Positions 16,767 through 25,450 are shown, numbered from the stretch's first letter. The stretch: 42,504 bases of DNA from Deltaproteobacteria bacterium (GCA_021799495.1 JAJZAI010000029.1:1-42504), one strand, 5' to 3'. The notes: generated from the sequence alone by a model not told the origin. Translations and numbers: made by a program.

Positions 16767-17495
16767 TCACGCGGCGGCTTCGGGAAAGAGCCGCCCGTCG
16801 CGCAGGCGCAGCGTGCGCGTCATGCTCCGCGACAGCCGTTCGTTGTGCGTCGCGACCACCAGCGTGATGCGCAGTTCGCGGTTGAGCCGATGGAACAGCT
16901 CGTGGACTTCGTCGGCGGTATGCGGATCGAGATTGCCGGTCGGCTCGTCGGCCAGCAGCAGCCGCGGTCCGAGCACCACCGCCCGCGCCACCGCGACCCG
17001 TTGCTGCTCGCCGCCGGAAAGCTCGGCCGGCCGGCGATGAAGCTTGTCGGCGAGGCCGACCAGTTCGAGCATATTGGCCGCGCGCGTCTGCGCCTCGCGC
17101 TCCGGCATCCGCGCGATAAGCGCCGGCATCATCACGTTCTCGAGCGCGCTGAAGTCGCCCAGCAGGTAATGGAACTGGAAGACGAAGCCGAGTTCCCGAT
17201 TGCGAAACTCGGCCATTTCGCGCTCTTCCAGCGCGAACAAATCGCGGCCGGCGAAAAACACCTTGCCGGCGGTCGGCCGCTCAAGGCTTCCCAGCAGATG
17301 CAAAAGCGTCGATTTGCCAACCCCGGACTGGCCGACAATCGCCAGCTCTTCTCCCGCCGCCACCTCCAAATCGAGGTCCTTCAGGACCACGATTTCCCGT
17401 CCGGCGTCATGAAAGGTCTTGCCGACCCTGCGCGCGCTCAACAGGACCGCGGCGGCGCTTGCCAGCGCGGCCCCCTCAGCCATCGCGCCGCTCAT
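16767..17495 (-). CDS. lolD: Lipoprotein-releasing system ATP-binding protein
   Basis: This 242-residue ABC ATPase drives release of outer-membrane lipoproteins to LolA. Walker A is G-Q-S-G-V-G-K-S-T (55-63), the signature L-S-G-G-E (159-163) is followed by Q-Q-R, and Walker B is L-L-L-A-D-E (179-184) followed by P-T-G-N-L-D, the form typical of the LolD/MacB/FtsE group. The ATG at 17495 overlaps the stop of the permease gene as ATGA. The order permease, LolD, BamA links lipoprotein and barrel-protein delivery in one transcript. Confidence 0.95.
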   Translation of the reverse strand: MSGAMAEGAALASAAAVLLSARRVGKTFHDAGREIVVLKDLDLEVAAGEELAIVGQSGVGKSTLLHLLGSLERPTAGKVFFAGRDLFALEEREMAEFRNRELGFVFQFHYLLGDFSALENVMMPALIARMPEREAQTRAANMLELVGLADKLHRRPAELSGGEQQRVAVARAVVLGPRLLLADEPTGNLDPHTADEVHELFHRLNRELRITLVVATHNERLSRSMTRTLRLRDGRLFPEAAA

Positions 17496-18772
17496 TCATA
17501 ACGCAACACCTCGACCGGCGAGAGAGCGCGCGCCTTCAGCGCGGGATAAAGCGCGCCCAACAGGCAGAGCGCCATCGCGGCCAGCGCCACGGCCAGAAAA
17601 TTGAACGCATACAGGCGCACCGGCACGGCGCTAACCATGAACAGATCGGCCGGCAAATGGATCAGATGGTATTTGCCGATCGCCCATGACGCGACAAATC
17701 CCGCCGTCACGCCCAACGCCGCGCCGCCGGCGCCCAACACCGCCCCCTCGGTCAGAAAAATCACCGCGATCGAGGCCGCCCGCGCGCCCATCGCGCGCAT
17801 GATTGCGATTTCCTTGCGCCGCTCCATCACCACCATCACCAGCGTCGCAACGATATTGAAAGCCGCCACCAGCACAATCAACAGCAGCACGAGAAAATAA
17901 GTGAACTTTTCGAGCTTGAGCGCGGCGAACAGGGCGGCGTTGTCCTGCGTCCAGTTGGTGATCGTAAAGCCGGGCCCGGCGAACGCCGCGATTCGCCTTC
18001 CGATCGCCGGCGCCGCGAATAGATCGCGCACCCGCACCTCCAAGCCGCTCTCAAGCTGCGGATCGTCGGCGAGCAGCGCCGCGCCGTCCTTGAGCGCCAC
18101 AAAAATCAGCGATGAATCGAATTCGTACATCCCGGAATAGAAAAAACCGCCGACGACAAAGCGCCGCAGCCGCGGCGTTCCCGCACCCGCGCCGAGGCTG
18201 GCCGGCGAAATCACCACCATCGGATCGCCCAGCTTGAGTCCAAGCTCGGCGGCGAGCGATTTTCCGATAATCGCTCCCGGCAATTCCACCATGCGCCGCT
18301 GGCCATGGACGGTGATGGTCACCGGATGGTTTTCCGCCAGCGCGGCGAGACTGCCCGCGGTCAGCGTGCGATCAAGCTCGGTCAAAACCGGATTGTTCCC
18401 GGGCACGACGCCCCGCAGGGTTCCGCCGGAAACGAAGCCCGGCGCGCCGCTCGTGGTGGTCGAAACCGCCATCACCTGCGACGAAATGAACGGCGCCACG
18501 GCCGCCACTCCCGGCATCGCGGCGATCCGCGCCTGCAAGGCGCCAAGGCCGGCCGCGGGCGCACCGGTTTTTTCCACCGTAATATGCGGGTTAAACGACA
18601 GCAGGCGATTGCGCAGGTCCTCCTGAAAGCCGCTCATCACCGACAGCACGACGGTCAGCGCGAAAGTGCCGATCGTCACGCCGATCAACGAAATTATCGC
18701 GATCAGCGAAACGAACCGTTCGCGCCGCCGCGAACGCATGTAGCGCGCCGCTATCAGGTATTCGAAGCGCAA
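17492..18772 (-). CDS. lolC: Lipoprotein-releasing ABC transporter permease (LolC/LolE)
   Basis: This 426-residue permease has one N-terminal membrane helix, a large periplasmic domain (about 50-260) and three C-terminal helices, the topology of the LolC/E and MacB group. The opening F-E-Y-L-I-A-A-R-Y-M-R-S-R-R-R-E and the F-V-S-L-I-A-I-I-S-L-I-G-V block are typical of LolC/E. Only one permease is present, so the complex may be a LolC2D2-type homodimer as in many non-enteric bacteria. The start is TTG at 18772 with GGAGA 8 bases before it. It is the first gene of the envelope operon and is divergent from gspD across a 274-base gap. Confidence 0.93.
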   Translation of the reverse strand: MRFEYLIAARYMRSRRRERFVSLIAIISLIGVTIGTFALTVVLSVMSGFQEDLRNRLLSFNPHITVEKTGAPAAGLGALQARIAAMPGVAAVAPFISSQVMAVSTTTSGAPGFVSGGTLRGVVPGNNPVLTELDRTLTAGSLAALAENHPVTITVHGQRRMVELPGAIIGKSLAAELGLKLGDPMVVISPASLGAGAGTPRLRRFVVGGFFYSGMYEFDSSLIFVALKDGAALLADDPQLESGLEVRVRDLFAAPAIGRRIAAFAGPGFTITNWTQDNAALFAALKLEKFTYFLVLLLIVLVAAFNIVATLVMVVMERRKEIAIMRAMGARAASIAVIFLTEGAVLGAGGAALGVTAGFVASWAIGKYHLIHLPADLFMVSAVPVRLYAFNFLAVALAAMALCLLGALYPALKARALSPVEVLRYE

Positions 18773-19046
18773 GCTGTTTCTCCGACGCTCAGGCGCGCCA
18801 GCAGCGCTGGCGGCGCCGGACGATCTGAATTATCATGGCGGGCACAACGTCTAAGTGCGCGAAGCGTTTGCGGCCGTTGTCGTCGCGTCGGCAAACCCGA
18901 GCCATCCGACTTGGCCTGAGCCTAATACTCTCCGAGGCCGATGGTCATTGCAACCTGTAGCTGAGCGCGCGCCGACAAGAAGGTTGCCAGCGGAAAAAGC
19001 CGCCGTTAGACTCCAGCCAGTCGACGGCCTGCGGAGGTAGGATGGC

Positions 19047-21647
19047 ATGGCACGTTTCTGGTCATTGGCGCTGGCCTGCGCCATGTTTATCTTTATCGCT
19101 TCCTCCACTCTCCATGCCGCTGACGGCACCAGCGCCGGCGACGACTCGGCCGTTAATGCGGATTCCTCCGCGCCGGGCGCTATCGCCGATTCCGATCCGG
19201 CGGAACGTCCCGGCGATCAAGATCTGATCACGATGAATTTCCAGAACGTGGATATTCCCGTTCTCGCCAAATTCATCAGTGAAATCACCGGAAAAAATTT
19301 CGTTCTCGATGAAAGCGTGCGCGGCAAAGTCAGCATCATCTCGCCCACCAAGGTCACGCCGCAGCAGGCTTACTCGATATTTCAGTCGGTTTTGCAACTT
19401 AAGGGATTCACCACCGTCCAAGCCGGTTCGATCACCAAGATCATCCCGGCGCGCGACGTGCGCCAATCGGCCGAGTTAACGCAATCGCAGGAACCCGGCC
19501 TGACCCAGGGCGACCAATACGTCACCCGGATGGTCAAGCTGCAGAACGCGGATGCGAACTCGGTGATGAGCGTGATACAGCCGATGGTCTCCCATGACGG
19601 GCTGATCGCCGCTTTCCCACAGGACAACACGCTAATCATCACCGACGACGCTTTTAACGTTCAGCGCTTGCTTAGAATCATCGGAAGCCTCGACGTGAAG
19701 AGCATCCAGCAGAACGTCGCGGTCATCCCCCTGAAGCTCGCGTTCGCCGATGACCTGGCGCAGCAAATCGACAAGATCATGAAGTCGCGCGAAGCCAGCC
19801 TGCATGGCGGCGGCAACGGCGGCTTCATGCGGCCCGGGATGGGCATCGTGGCGCCCACCGTCGCCGGCGGCGGCACGAATTTCAGCGTGGTGCCGGACGA
19901 GCGCACCAATTCCCTGATCGTGCTGGCCAGCCCGATGGAGATGCGGCAAATCAAGGACCTCGTCGCCAAGCTCGACATCCGGTCGCCGATGGAACTCGGC
20001 CGTCTCCATGTTTATCACCTTAAATACGCCCCGGCGGGCGAAATGGTGAACGTGCTCAACGGATTGTTGGGCGGCGGCGGCGGTCCGCAAACCCTCTCGC
20101 CGCAAACCGGCCGTGATTCCCTCGGCCGCGGCAGTTCGCTCGGCATGTACAACGGCAGCGGCATGGGCAGCGGCTTCGGCGGCGGAATGGGCGGGGGCAT
20201 GGGTGGCGGCATGATGGGTGGGGGCATGGGGGGTATGAGCGGCGGTTATGGCGGAATGGGCGGAGGCATGGGCGGCGGCATGAGGGGCGGGATGGGCGGA
20301 GGCATGGGCGGCGGCATGGGCGGCGGCATGATGGGCGGGGGCATGGGCGGCCGCGGCGGCGGCGCCAACTCCGCGCCCGCGACCGCCAGCACCGGTGGCG
20401 GCCCGACCGCCGATTTTGAAAAATCGGTCAGCATCACCGCCGATCCAGCGACGAATTCGCTTGTCATCAGCGCGGCGCCGCAGGACTACGACACCCTGCA
20501 GAACGTCATCAAGCAACTTGACGTGCCGCGCGTGCAGGTTTTCGTGCAGGCGATTATCGTCGAAGTCGACGTCCAGCGCACGAAAGAAATCGGCGTAAAC
20601 TTCTACTCCGGAGCGGGACTCGGCAATAATCTCCTGGGCACCGGCGTGTTGAATTTCGGCAACCTGCAAAACACTCTGGGCAACCCGCTGGGCCTCAGCG
20701 GACTCGGCTTGGGACTGGCTTCGGGCAGCCAATGTTCGATTCCCGCAGCCGCGCTCGGGGCCGCGACCGGCGCGATAACCGGGACCACCACCACCGGCAC
20801 GGTCACCGCGCCTTGCGATCTCGCACTGATGACGGCGATCGAAACCGACGAGCACACCAACGTGCTATCGGCGCCTACTTTGCTTACCGCCGACAATGAA
20901 GAGGCGATGATCGTGGTCGGCCAGAACCTGCCGTTCGTCGGTTCGTCCGCGGCCAACGCCGGCCTGCCCGGTCAGATTTTCAATTCGGTCGATCGTCAGA
21001 ACGTCGGCATCACGCTCGACATCATTCCGCAGGTCGCGCAGGGCGAGTACGTCAACCTGGACCTGTACGAAGAAGTTTCCAACGTCGTCAACGGCACCGC
21101 GAACAATCAGCTTGGGCCGACCACCACGATTCGTTCGGCCTCGACCACGGTGCTGGTGCAGAACCATCACACGGCGGTGGTCGGCGGGCTGCTTTCGAGC
21201 GAATCGGACGACACGCGGCAGGGCGTGCCGTTTCTTTCCAATATCCCCGTGCTCGGCAATCTGTTCAGCGACAATGCGGAAACCCTCACCAAACAGAACC
21301 TTCTGGTCTTCCTCACTCCGCATATCGTGCGCACCCGCATCGATTTGCAGGCGCTGGCGCTGGACGAACGGATGAAATTTGTCCGCGCGCTCGGCCGCAG
21401 GGAAATCAACAACATGCCGCAGGGACAGTTCGAGCAGCTTTACGCGCCGACCTTCAACCGCGGCGTTTCTCCGCAACAGGATCTGCAGCAGTATCAGCCG
21501 CAGCCATCGGCGTCGTTCACCGCGCCCGCGCCGGGCGCGCCGATGGGACCGACCAGCAGCCTGTCGCCATATTCGACCGGCCGCTTCGTCGGCAGCGCGG
21601 CGCCCGCTTCATCTTACGGCTCGGCGCTGCCGCCCGTGACCCATTAA
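19047..21647 (+). CDS. gspD: Type II secretion system secretin with Gly/Met-rich insertion
   Basis: This 866-residue exported protein (signal peptide ending T-L-H-A-A) forms an outer-membrane ring. It has the N0 domain (about 57-130), N1 (about 155-215), N2 (about 220-315), N3 (about 320-495, split by the insertion) and the secretin domain with V-P-F-L-S-N-I-P-V-L-G-N-L-F near residue 730 and V-F-L-T-P-H-I-V-R. Residues 366-440 are almost wholly Gly and Met. GGAGG (19033-19037) stands 9 bases before the ATG at 19047. No other gsp genes are near, so the rest of the system must be elsewhere, or this is a stand-alone secretin. A 50-residue Pro/Gln/Ser-rich tail ends the protein. Confidence 0.93.
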   Translation: MARFWSLALACAMFIFIASSTLHAADGTSAGDDSAVNADSSAPGAIADSDPAERPGDQDLITMNFQNVDIPVLAKFISEITGKNFVLDESVRGKVSIISPTKVTPQQAYSIFQSVLQLKGFTTVQAGSITKIIPARDVRQSAELTQSQEPGLTQGDQYVTRMVKLQNADANSVMSVIQPMVSHDGLIAAFPQDNTLIITDDAFNVQRLLRIIGSLDVKSIQQNVAVIPLKLAFADDLAQQIDKIMKSREASLHGGGNGGFMRPGMGIVAPTVAGGGTNFSVVPDERTNSLIVLASPMEMRQIKDLVAKLDIRSPMELGRLHVYHLKYAPAGEMVNVLNGLLGGGGGPQTLSPQTGRDSLGRGSSLGMYNGSGMGSGFGGGMGGGMGGGMMGGGMGGMSGGYGGMGGGMGGGMRGGMGGGMGGGMGGGMMGGGMGGRGGGANSAPATASTGGGPTADFEKSVSITADPATNSLVISAAPQDYDTLQNVIKQLDVPRVQVFVQAIIVEVDVQRTKEIGVNFYSGAGLGNNLLGTGVLNFGNLQNTLGNPLGLSGLGLGLASGSQCSIPAAALGAATGAITGTTTTGTVTAPCDLALMTAIETDEHTNVLSAPTLLTADNEEAMIVVGQNLPFVGSSAANAGLPGQIFNSVDRQNVGITLDIIPQVAQGEYVNLDLYEEVSNVVNGTANNQLGPTTTIRSASTTVLVQNHHTAVVGGLLSSESDDTRQGVPFLSNIPVLGNLFSDNAETLTKQNLLVFLTPHIVRTRIDLQALALDERMKFVRALGRREINNMPQGQFEQLYAPTFNRGVSPQQDLQQYQPQPSASFTAPAPGAPMGPTSSLSPYSTGRFVGSAAPASSYGSALPPVTH
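20158..20352 (+). repeat. In-frame Gly-Met triplet-rich repeat inside gspD
   Basis: A run of imperfect 9-12 base units of the type GGCGGVATG encodes about 17 Met residues, most spaced by three Gly. The unit is repeated with small changes (GGC/GGG/GGA third-base variation, one Ser, one Tyr, one Arg). Third-base drift shows it is kept at protein level and not a very recent slippage product. It falls in the N3 domain loop before the conserved return strand. Confidence 0.9.
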
Positions 21648-21664
21648 ACCGGCATCTTCGCCTT

Positions 21665-21703
21665 CCGGAGCGGACCGCGTTTCCAGCGCGCGATCCGCTC
21701 CGG
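21665..21703 (+). terminator. Stem-loop after gspD, possible terminator
   Basis: A perfect 10-base stem (CCGGAGCGGA, 21665-21674, with its complement at 21694-21703) lies 18 bases after the gspD stop and before lpxL. The loop can add a few inner CGCG pairs. There is no T-tract after it, so it is not a classical intrinsic terminator and might be a transcript-stabilising structure. Confidence 0.45.
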
Positions 21704-21751
21704 CTTGCGCCACTTGCGCGCAGGCTTTCGCTTTGAAACGCTCTTGAACTT

Positions 21752-22687
21752 ATGCCGCGTCAGATTGGCGCTTTGCGAGCATGGGCGGAATGCGCCGCGA
21801 TGGCGCCGCCGTGGGCCGTCCTGCGCGCGCTACCCTTGGATCGGGCGGTGCGCGCCGGCGCCGCGATGGGAGCTGCGGCGATGGCGTTGGACCGGTTAAA
21901 CCGGCCCATCGCGATGAAGAATCTAGCGATCGCCTTCCCCGACATGGATCGCGCGGCCCATTTACGGATCCTGCGCGACTCTTACCGGAATTTTGGGCGG
22001 ATGGCGGCGGAATGGGCGCATTTTCCCAAACTCTCGCGCGAAAAAGTGATCGAAATGGCCGGTTACGCGAATCGCGAGAATTGGAACGCCGCGATTCGAG
22101 TTTCCAGCGGACGCGGCATCCTCGCGTTGACCGGCCACTTTGGCAATTTTGAATTGCTGTCGGCGGGCCACGCCGCCCACGGCAATCGCATCGCGCTGGT
22201 CGCGCGGCCGATTCGCAATCCGCTGGTGGACCGCGCCGTGGTTGCGCGGCGCGGCCGCTTCGGCGCCGAAAGCATCCCGCGCAAGGGCGCCGGCCGCGCG
22301 GTAATCAAGCGTCTGCGCATGGATTGGATGGTCGCCGTGCCGCTCGATCTCGACACGCGCGCAGGCATCTTCGTCAATTTTTTCTCGCTGCCGGCCGCCA
22401 CCAGCCCGGCCCTTGCCCGCCTTGCGATCGCGACGGGAGCGCCCGTGCTGCCCGCATTCATGGTGCGCGAGGGCGCCGAAGCGCGGCATCGCATCACCAT
22501 CCTTGAGCCGTTCATTCTCGCGGGCGAAGGACCGCGCGGAGAGGCCGCCCGCAACGACCTGGTGCGGATTGAAACACAACGCTACACGGCGGCAATCGAG
22601 CGGATGGTGCGGCAACACCCGGACCACTGGAACTGGATTCATCGGCGCTGGAAGTCGCGCCCGGCCGGCGAGCGGCGTTTTTACTGA
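21752..22687 (+). CDS. LpxL/HtrB-family lysophospholipid (lipid A) acyltransferase
   Basis: This 311-residue protein belongs to the LpxL/LpxM/HtrB family, which adds secondary acyl chains to Kdo-lipid A at the inner membrane. The catalytic H-x4-E motif is H-F-G-N-F-E (H129, E134). Other signatures are N-L-x-x-A-F-P (59-63) and the C-terminal P-D-H-W-N-W-I-H-R-R-W. An N-terminal hydrophobic region would anchor it. Which chain it adds cannot be read from sequence. It follows gspD by about 100 bases with a stem-loop between, so it may be transcribed separately. It completes the lipid A set begun in the minus-strand operon. The ATG at 21752 has no strong ribosome-binding site. Confidence 0.88.
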   Translation: MPRQIGALRAWAECAAMAPPWAVLRALPLDRAVRAGAAMGAAAMALDRLNRPIAMKNLAIAFPDMDRAAHLRILRDSYRNFGRMAAEWAHFPKLSREKVIEMAGYANRENWNAAIRVSSGRGILALTGHFGNFELLSAGHAAHGNRIALVARPIRNPLVDRAVVARRGRFGAESIPRKGAGRAVIKRLRMDWMVAVPLDLDTRAGIFVNFFSLPAATSPALARLAIATGAPVLPAFMVREGAEARHRITILEPFILAGEGPRGEAARNDLVRIETQRYTAAIERMVRQHPDHWNWIHRRWKSRPAGERRFY

Positions 22688-22712
22688 TCTTGGTCAGGCC
22701 GCATCCGGTTCT

Positions 22713-22740
22713 TTGTAAAATTCAGCAAGTCGTGGATAAT
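22713..22740 (+). promoter_or_regulatory. Predicted sigma70-type promoter
   Basis: TTGTAA (22713-22718) and GATAAT (22735-22740) are separated by 16 bases, matching the -35 at four and the -10 at five of six positions. It points toward the small reading frame at 22751 and the Rieske gene. The first ATG is only 10 bases from the -10, so a transcript from here would be nearly leaderless for that frame. Confidence 0.4.
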
Positions 22741-22750
22741 TAAGGCGGTT

Positions 22751-22945
22751 ATGAAGGGGGTGTATCCATCGGCCGAGTCTCGCGCCGCCGGTAAGGGCGA
22801 CGTTCGCCAAACGGACGCGACGGCATCCGATCAACCGGAAACCGCGACCCGCAGTTCCGAGATTAAACAATCGCTGCCGCTTTATCTGCCGGCTTGCGGC
22901 GTGTTGTGCGACGTCTTGTGGTGGGCGCGGCGGCGAACGGATTGA
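22751..22945 (+). CDS. Doubtful 64-residue hypothetical protein
   Basis: The frame is polar for its first 40 residues and ends with a short hydrophobic stretch followed by W-W-A-R-R-R-T-D. I recognise no family. Support is limited to the promoter-like sequence immediately upstream. Against it, there is no ribosome-binding site and the codon use is unremarkable. The gap 22688-23011 is otherwise empty. It may be part of the 5' leader of the Rieske gene. Confidence 0.2.
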   Translation: MKGVYPSAESRAAGKGDVRQTDATASDQPETATRSSEIKQSLPLYLPACGVLCDVLWWARRRTD

Positions 22946-23011
22946 AAGCCGAACTATTTTCGCCGCGGCGCGACGTTCGCATTCCGTCGTCTCGCGGCCG
23001 GTAAATCCATC

Positions 23012-23326
23012 ATGGCGACGATCAAAGTTTGCAAAGTCAATGAACTTGCGCCCGGTGCGGCCCGGCGGGTCGCGGCGGAACCCGAGCCGATCGCGTTATT
23101 CCACCTTGAAGATGGCTTTTACGCCACCAGCGACACCTGCACGCATGCGCAGTCGTCGCTGGCGGCCGGGGAGATCGATTTGGAGGATTGCTCGGTCGAA
23201 TGTCCGTACCACGGCGCCGTTTTCGACATCCGGAGCGGGCGCGTGATGGGATTGCCGGCGACCAGGCCGGTGCGCACCTATGCAGTGACGGTTATAGATG
23301 GCGAAGTTTTCATAGAAACGGAATAA
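23012..23326 (+). CDS. Rieske [2Fe-2S] ferredoxin
   Basis: This 104-residue soluble protein carries the complete Rieske cluster motifs C-T-H (C43, H45) and C-P-Y-H (C64, H67) and the G-A-V-F-D-I-x-x-G fold signature after the second motif. Its size and lack of a signal peptide match the ferredoxin components of aromatic-ring oxygenases and the NirD-like proteins. It would pass electrons in the cytoplasm. No oxygenase or ferredoxin reductase lies beside it, so its partner is unknown. A single-domain response regulator follows 75 bases later. Confidence 0.93.
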   Translation: MATIKVCKVNELAPGAARRVAAEPEPIALFHLEDGFYATSDTCTHAQSSLAAGEIDLEDCSVECPYHGAVFDIRSGRVMGLPATRPVRTYAVTVIDGEVFIETE

Positions 23327-23401
23327 ATTGCTAATCGAAACTTTTGTGGCGGGTTTCCGTGACACGAGATCGTCGGCGGGCGGCCGGGATGGAATGGTTC
23401 G

Positions 23402-23797
23402 ATGAGTGGTGAAAAAAGCGGCGATCTGACGACCCTGTTGGTGGTCGAGGACGACGCCGACACGCAGGTTTTCATGACGGCCCTGCTAGGCCGCTATTAC
23501 CGGATTCTGACGGCCGCCAACGCCGAGGAATTCTGGACGAAAATCGAGGAGAATCTCGCTTCGTTGCGCCTGATCCTGATGGATTTGTCGTTGCCCGGAA
23601 CCAAAGACGGGCTTGAACTGACGCGGGACTTTCGCGCCGATCCGCGCTGCGCCGGAATTCCGGTGGTGGCGCTGACCGCGCACGCCACCACCGGCGACCG
23701 CGAACGGGCGCTGGAAGCGGGTTGCGCCGAATACGTATCCAAACCGGTCGAGCGCCGCCGCCTGCTGGAATTGATCGAATCCCTGATCCGGACTTGA
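23402..23797 (+). CDS. Single-domain response regulator (CheY-like receiver)
   Basis: This 131-residue receiver domain has no output domain. The acidic pair D17-D18, phosphoacceptor D61 (in L-M-D-L-S-L-P-G), switch Thr92 and Lys114 (S-K-P) are all present, so it should be phosphorylatable. It resembles stand-alone DivK/Spo0F-type regulators that pass a signal by protein contact. No histidine kinase is in the window. Upstream is a Rieske ferredoxin, downstream a convergent dehydrogenase, so context gives no target. Confidence 0.93.
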   Translation: MSGEKSGDLTTLLVVEDDADTQVFMTALLGRYYRILTAANAEEFWTKIEENLASLRLILMDLSLPGTKDGLELTRDFRADPRCAGIPVVALTAHATTGDRERALEAGCAEYVSKPVERRRLLELIESLIRT

Positions 23798-23806
23798 GCG
23801 CGACGC

Positions 23807-24862
23807 TCAAAGCCGCGCGATTACGGCGCGCGTGAACTCCGCCGTGCCGGCGCGCCCGCCCTGATCGACCGTCAGCGCGGCGCCCTCCGCGTAAACCGCG
23901 CGCAGCGCCTGGTCGAAGCGGCGCGACTCTTCGATAAATCCGAGATATTCCAGCATCATCGCCGCCGACAGCATCGTCGCGGTGGGATTGATGACGCCCT
24001 GACCGAGGATATCCGGCGCGGTGCCGTGGACCGATTCAAAGTACGCGTAGTCGTCGCCGTAGCATCCCGACGGCGCAAGCCCAAGCCCGCCGATCGTGCC
24101 GGCGGCCGCGTCGGACAGGATGTCGCCGTACAGGTTCGGCATCACCACCACGTCGAGCGCGTGCGGGCTTTGCACCAACCGGCGCGCGAAGTCGTCAACG
24201 ATAAACTGTTCGTAAGCGATGTCCGGATAGTCCGCCGCGGTCTCTTCGACCAACTGCCGGAAAAAGCCGTCCGATTCGCGCAGCATGTTGTATTTCGAGG
24301 TGCAGGTCACTTTGCCGGGACAGCCTTGCGCCTTGCGCTTGCGCGCGAGCTCAAAGGCGAAACGGGCGACTTGGCGGGTTTTGCGCTCGGTGATGACCTT
24401 GACCGCGAACTTGCCGCGCTCGGAGGTATTCAGGTCGGCGCGCAGGATGCGGCTGTGGAGATGCAGCGGCGCGAGGGCTTCGAGCGGCCCTTCGAGGCCC
24501 AGATAAAGGTCTTCGAGGTTCTCGCGCACGATTACGTAGTCGATGCCGTCGGGATGTGCGAGCGGACTGCGAAAACCCTTGAGATAGCGGCACGGGCGGA
24601 CGTTGGCGTAAGTCTGCCGGCCCCATCTGAGGTAATTGATCGCGGTGGTTTTGCCGGAGGTCGAACCGAACAGGGTCGAGTCGGAGGAATCGATCGCCGC
24701 GCGCGCGGCCTTGTCGGTTTCGCCGCGCACCCATTTTTCGCCGACTGGAAATTCGATGAATTCGAGGTCGAGCCTGAGCGCGCGCATCACTTCGAGCGCG
24801 GCGAAAACAGTTTGCGGCGCTTCGTCGTCGCCGGGCAGGACCACCACTTTTTTTGTCGCCAC
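23807..24862 (-). CDS. Isocitrate/isopropylmalate dehydrogenase family protein
   Basis: This 351-residue beta-decarboxylating dehydrogenase has the family signature N-L-Y-G-D-I-L-S-D-A-A-A-G-x-x-G-G-L-G-L with metal-binding aspartates (about 244-264), the V-H-G-T-A-P-D-I cofactor loop near 280, and R-E-N-x-E-D-L-Y-L-G in the substrate region (about 113-122). The substrate loop differs from true LeuB and Icd, so isocitrate (NAD type), isopropylmalate, homoisocitrate or tartrate are all possible; no leu genes are adjacent. The start is GTG at 24862, with AAGGAG about 8 bases upstream. It ends about 10 bases from the convergent response regulator. Confidence 0.9.
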   Translation of the reverse strand: MATKKVVVLPGDDEAPQTVFAALEVMRALRLDLEFIEFPVGEKWVRGETDKAARAAIDSSDSTLFGSTSGKTTAINYLRWGRQTYANVRPCRYLKGFRSPLAHPDGIDYVIVRENLEDLYLGLEGPLEALAPLHLHSRILRADLNTSERGKFAVKVITERKTRQVARFAFELARKRKAQGCPGKVTCTSKYNMLRESDGFFRQLVEETAADYPDIAYEQFIVDDFARRLVQSPHALDVVVMPNLYGDILSDAAAGTIGGLGLAPSGCYGDDYAYFESVHGTAPDILGQGVINPTATMLSAAMMLEYLGFIEESRRFDQALRAVYAEGAALTVDQGGRAGTAEFTRAVIARL

Positions 24863-24973
24863 GGACGGCTCCTTGAATCAATCCGGCGCTTGCGGCGCGG
24901 GCGGAAAAATTATTCGATGACGCCGCGGACCGAAGCCCTGTCCAATCCGGCTCCGGCCGCGGCGCGGCCGCAA

Positions 24974-25450
24974 TCAGCCCCCGTAGTTAAATCCGCATTC
25001 CTTGAGCGTCAGCGGATCGCTTTCGCGATGGAGATAGGCTTCTTTGACCTCGCCGACGACGATGCTGTGGTCGCCTTTCTCGAAGAAATGCACCACGTCG
25101 CATTCCACCGCGGCCGGCGCGTCGGTGATGATCGGGCATCCGTTTTTACCCGCGGAGTATGCGTAATTGCCGAATTTGCCGTCCTTTGGATCGACGTGCT
25201 TGAAGAATGCGAGCGCCAGTTCCTTCTGGCCCGTGCCAAGCATCGAGAGCGTGAATTTTTTCGCTTGTTTAACGAGTTCGTGCGCGGTCGAATCGGTCTT
25301 CACCCCGATCACCACGAGCGGCGGCGCGAAACTCGCCTGAGTGGTCCAGTTGATGGTCGCCACGGTCTGCCGGTCGCCATGTTTGGCGCCGAGCACCTGC
25401 AGGCCGTAGGGAATCATGCGCAGTCCTTTTTTCTTCGCGTTCTCGTCCAT
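24974..25450 (-). CDS. Flavin reductase-like FMN-binding domain protein
   Basis: This 158-residue protein has the flavin-reductase split-barrel fold. Typical elements are the N-terminal P-Y-G-L-Q-V-L-G strand, T-I-N-W-T-T-Q-A-S-F-A-P-P-L-V (FMN loop), and E-C-D-V-V-H-F-F-E-K-G-D-H-S-I-V-V-G-E-V at the C-terminal half. It would bind FMN and use NAD(P)H to supply reduced flavin or act as a flavin-dependent reductase. GGAGG lies 10 bases before the ATG at 25450. It lies 111 bases upstream of the dehydrogenase on the same strand and may share its transcript, but the partner is not evident. Confidence 0.9.
   Translation of the reverse strand: MDENAKKKGLRMIPYGLQVLGAKHGDRQTVATINWTTQASFAPPLVVIGVKTDSTAHELVKQAKKFTLSMLGTGQKELALAFFKHVDPKDGKFGNYAYSAGKNGCPIITDAPAAVECDVVHFFEKGDHSIVVGEVKEAYLHRESDPLTLKECGFNYGG

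Noticed and set aside
19632-20855. Minus-strand His/Ala-rich frame opposite gspD
   Set aside because: Its A-H-A-P-A-H repeats are just the complement of the Gly-Met repeat coding for GspD.
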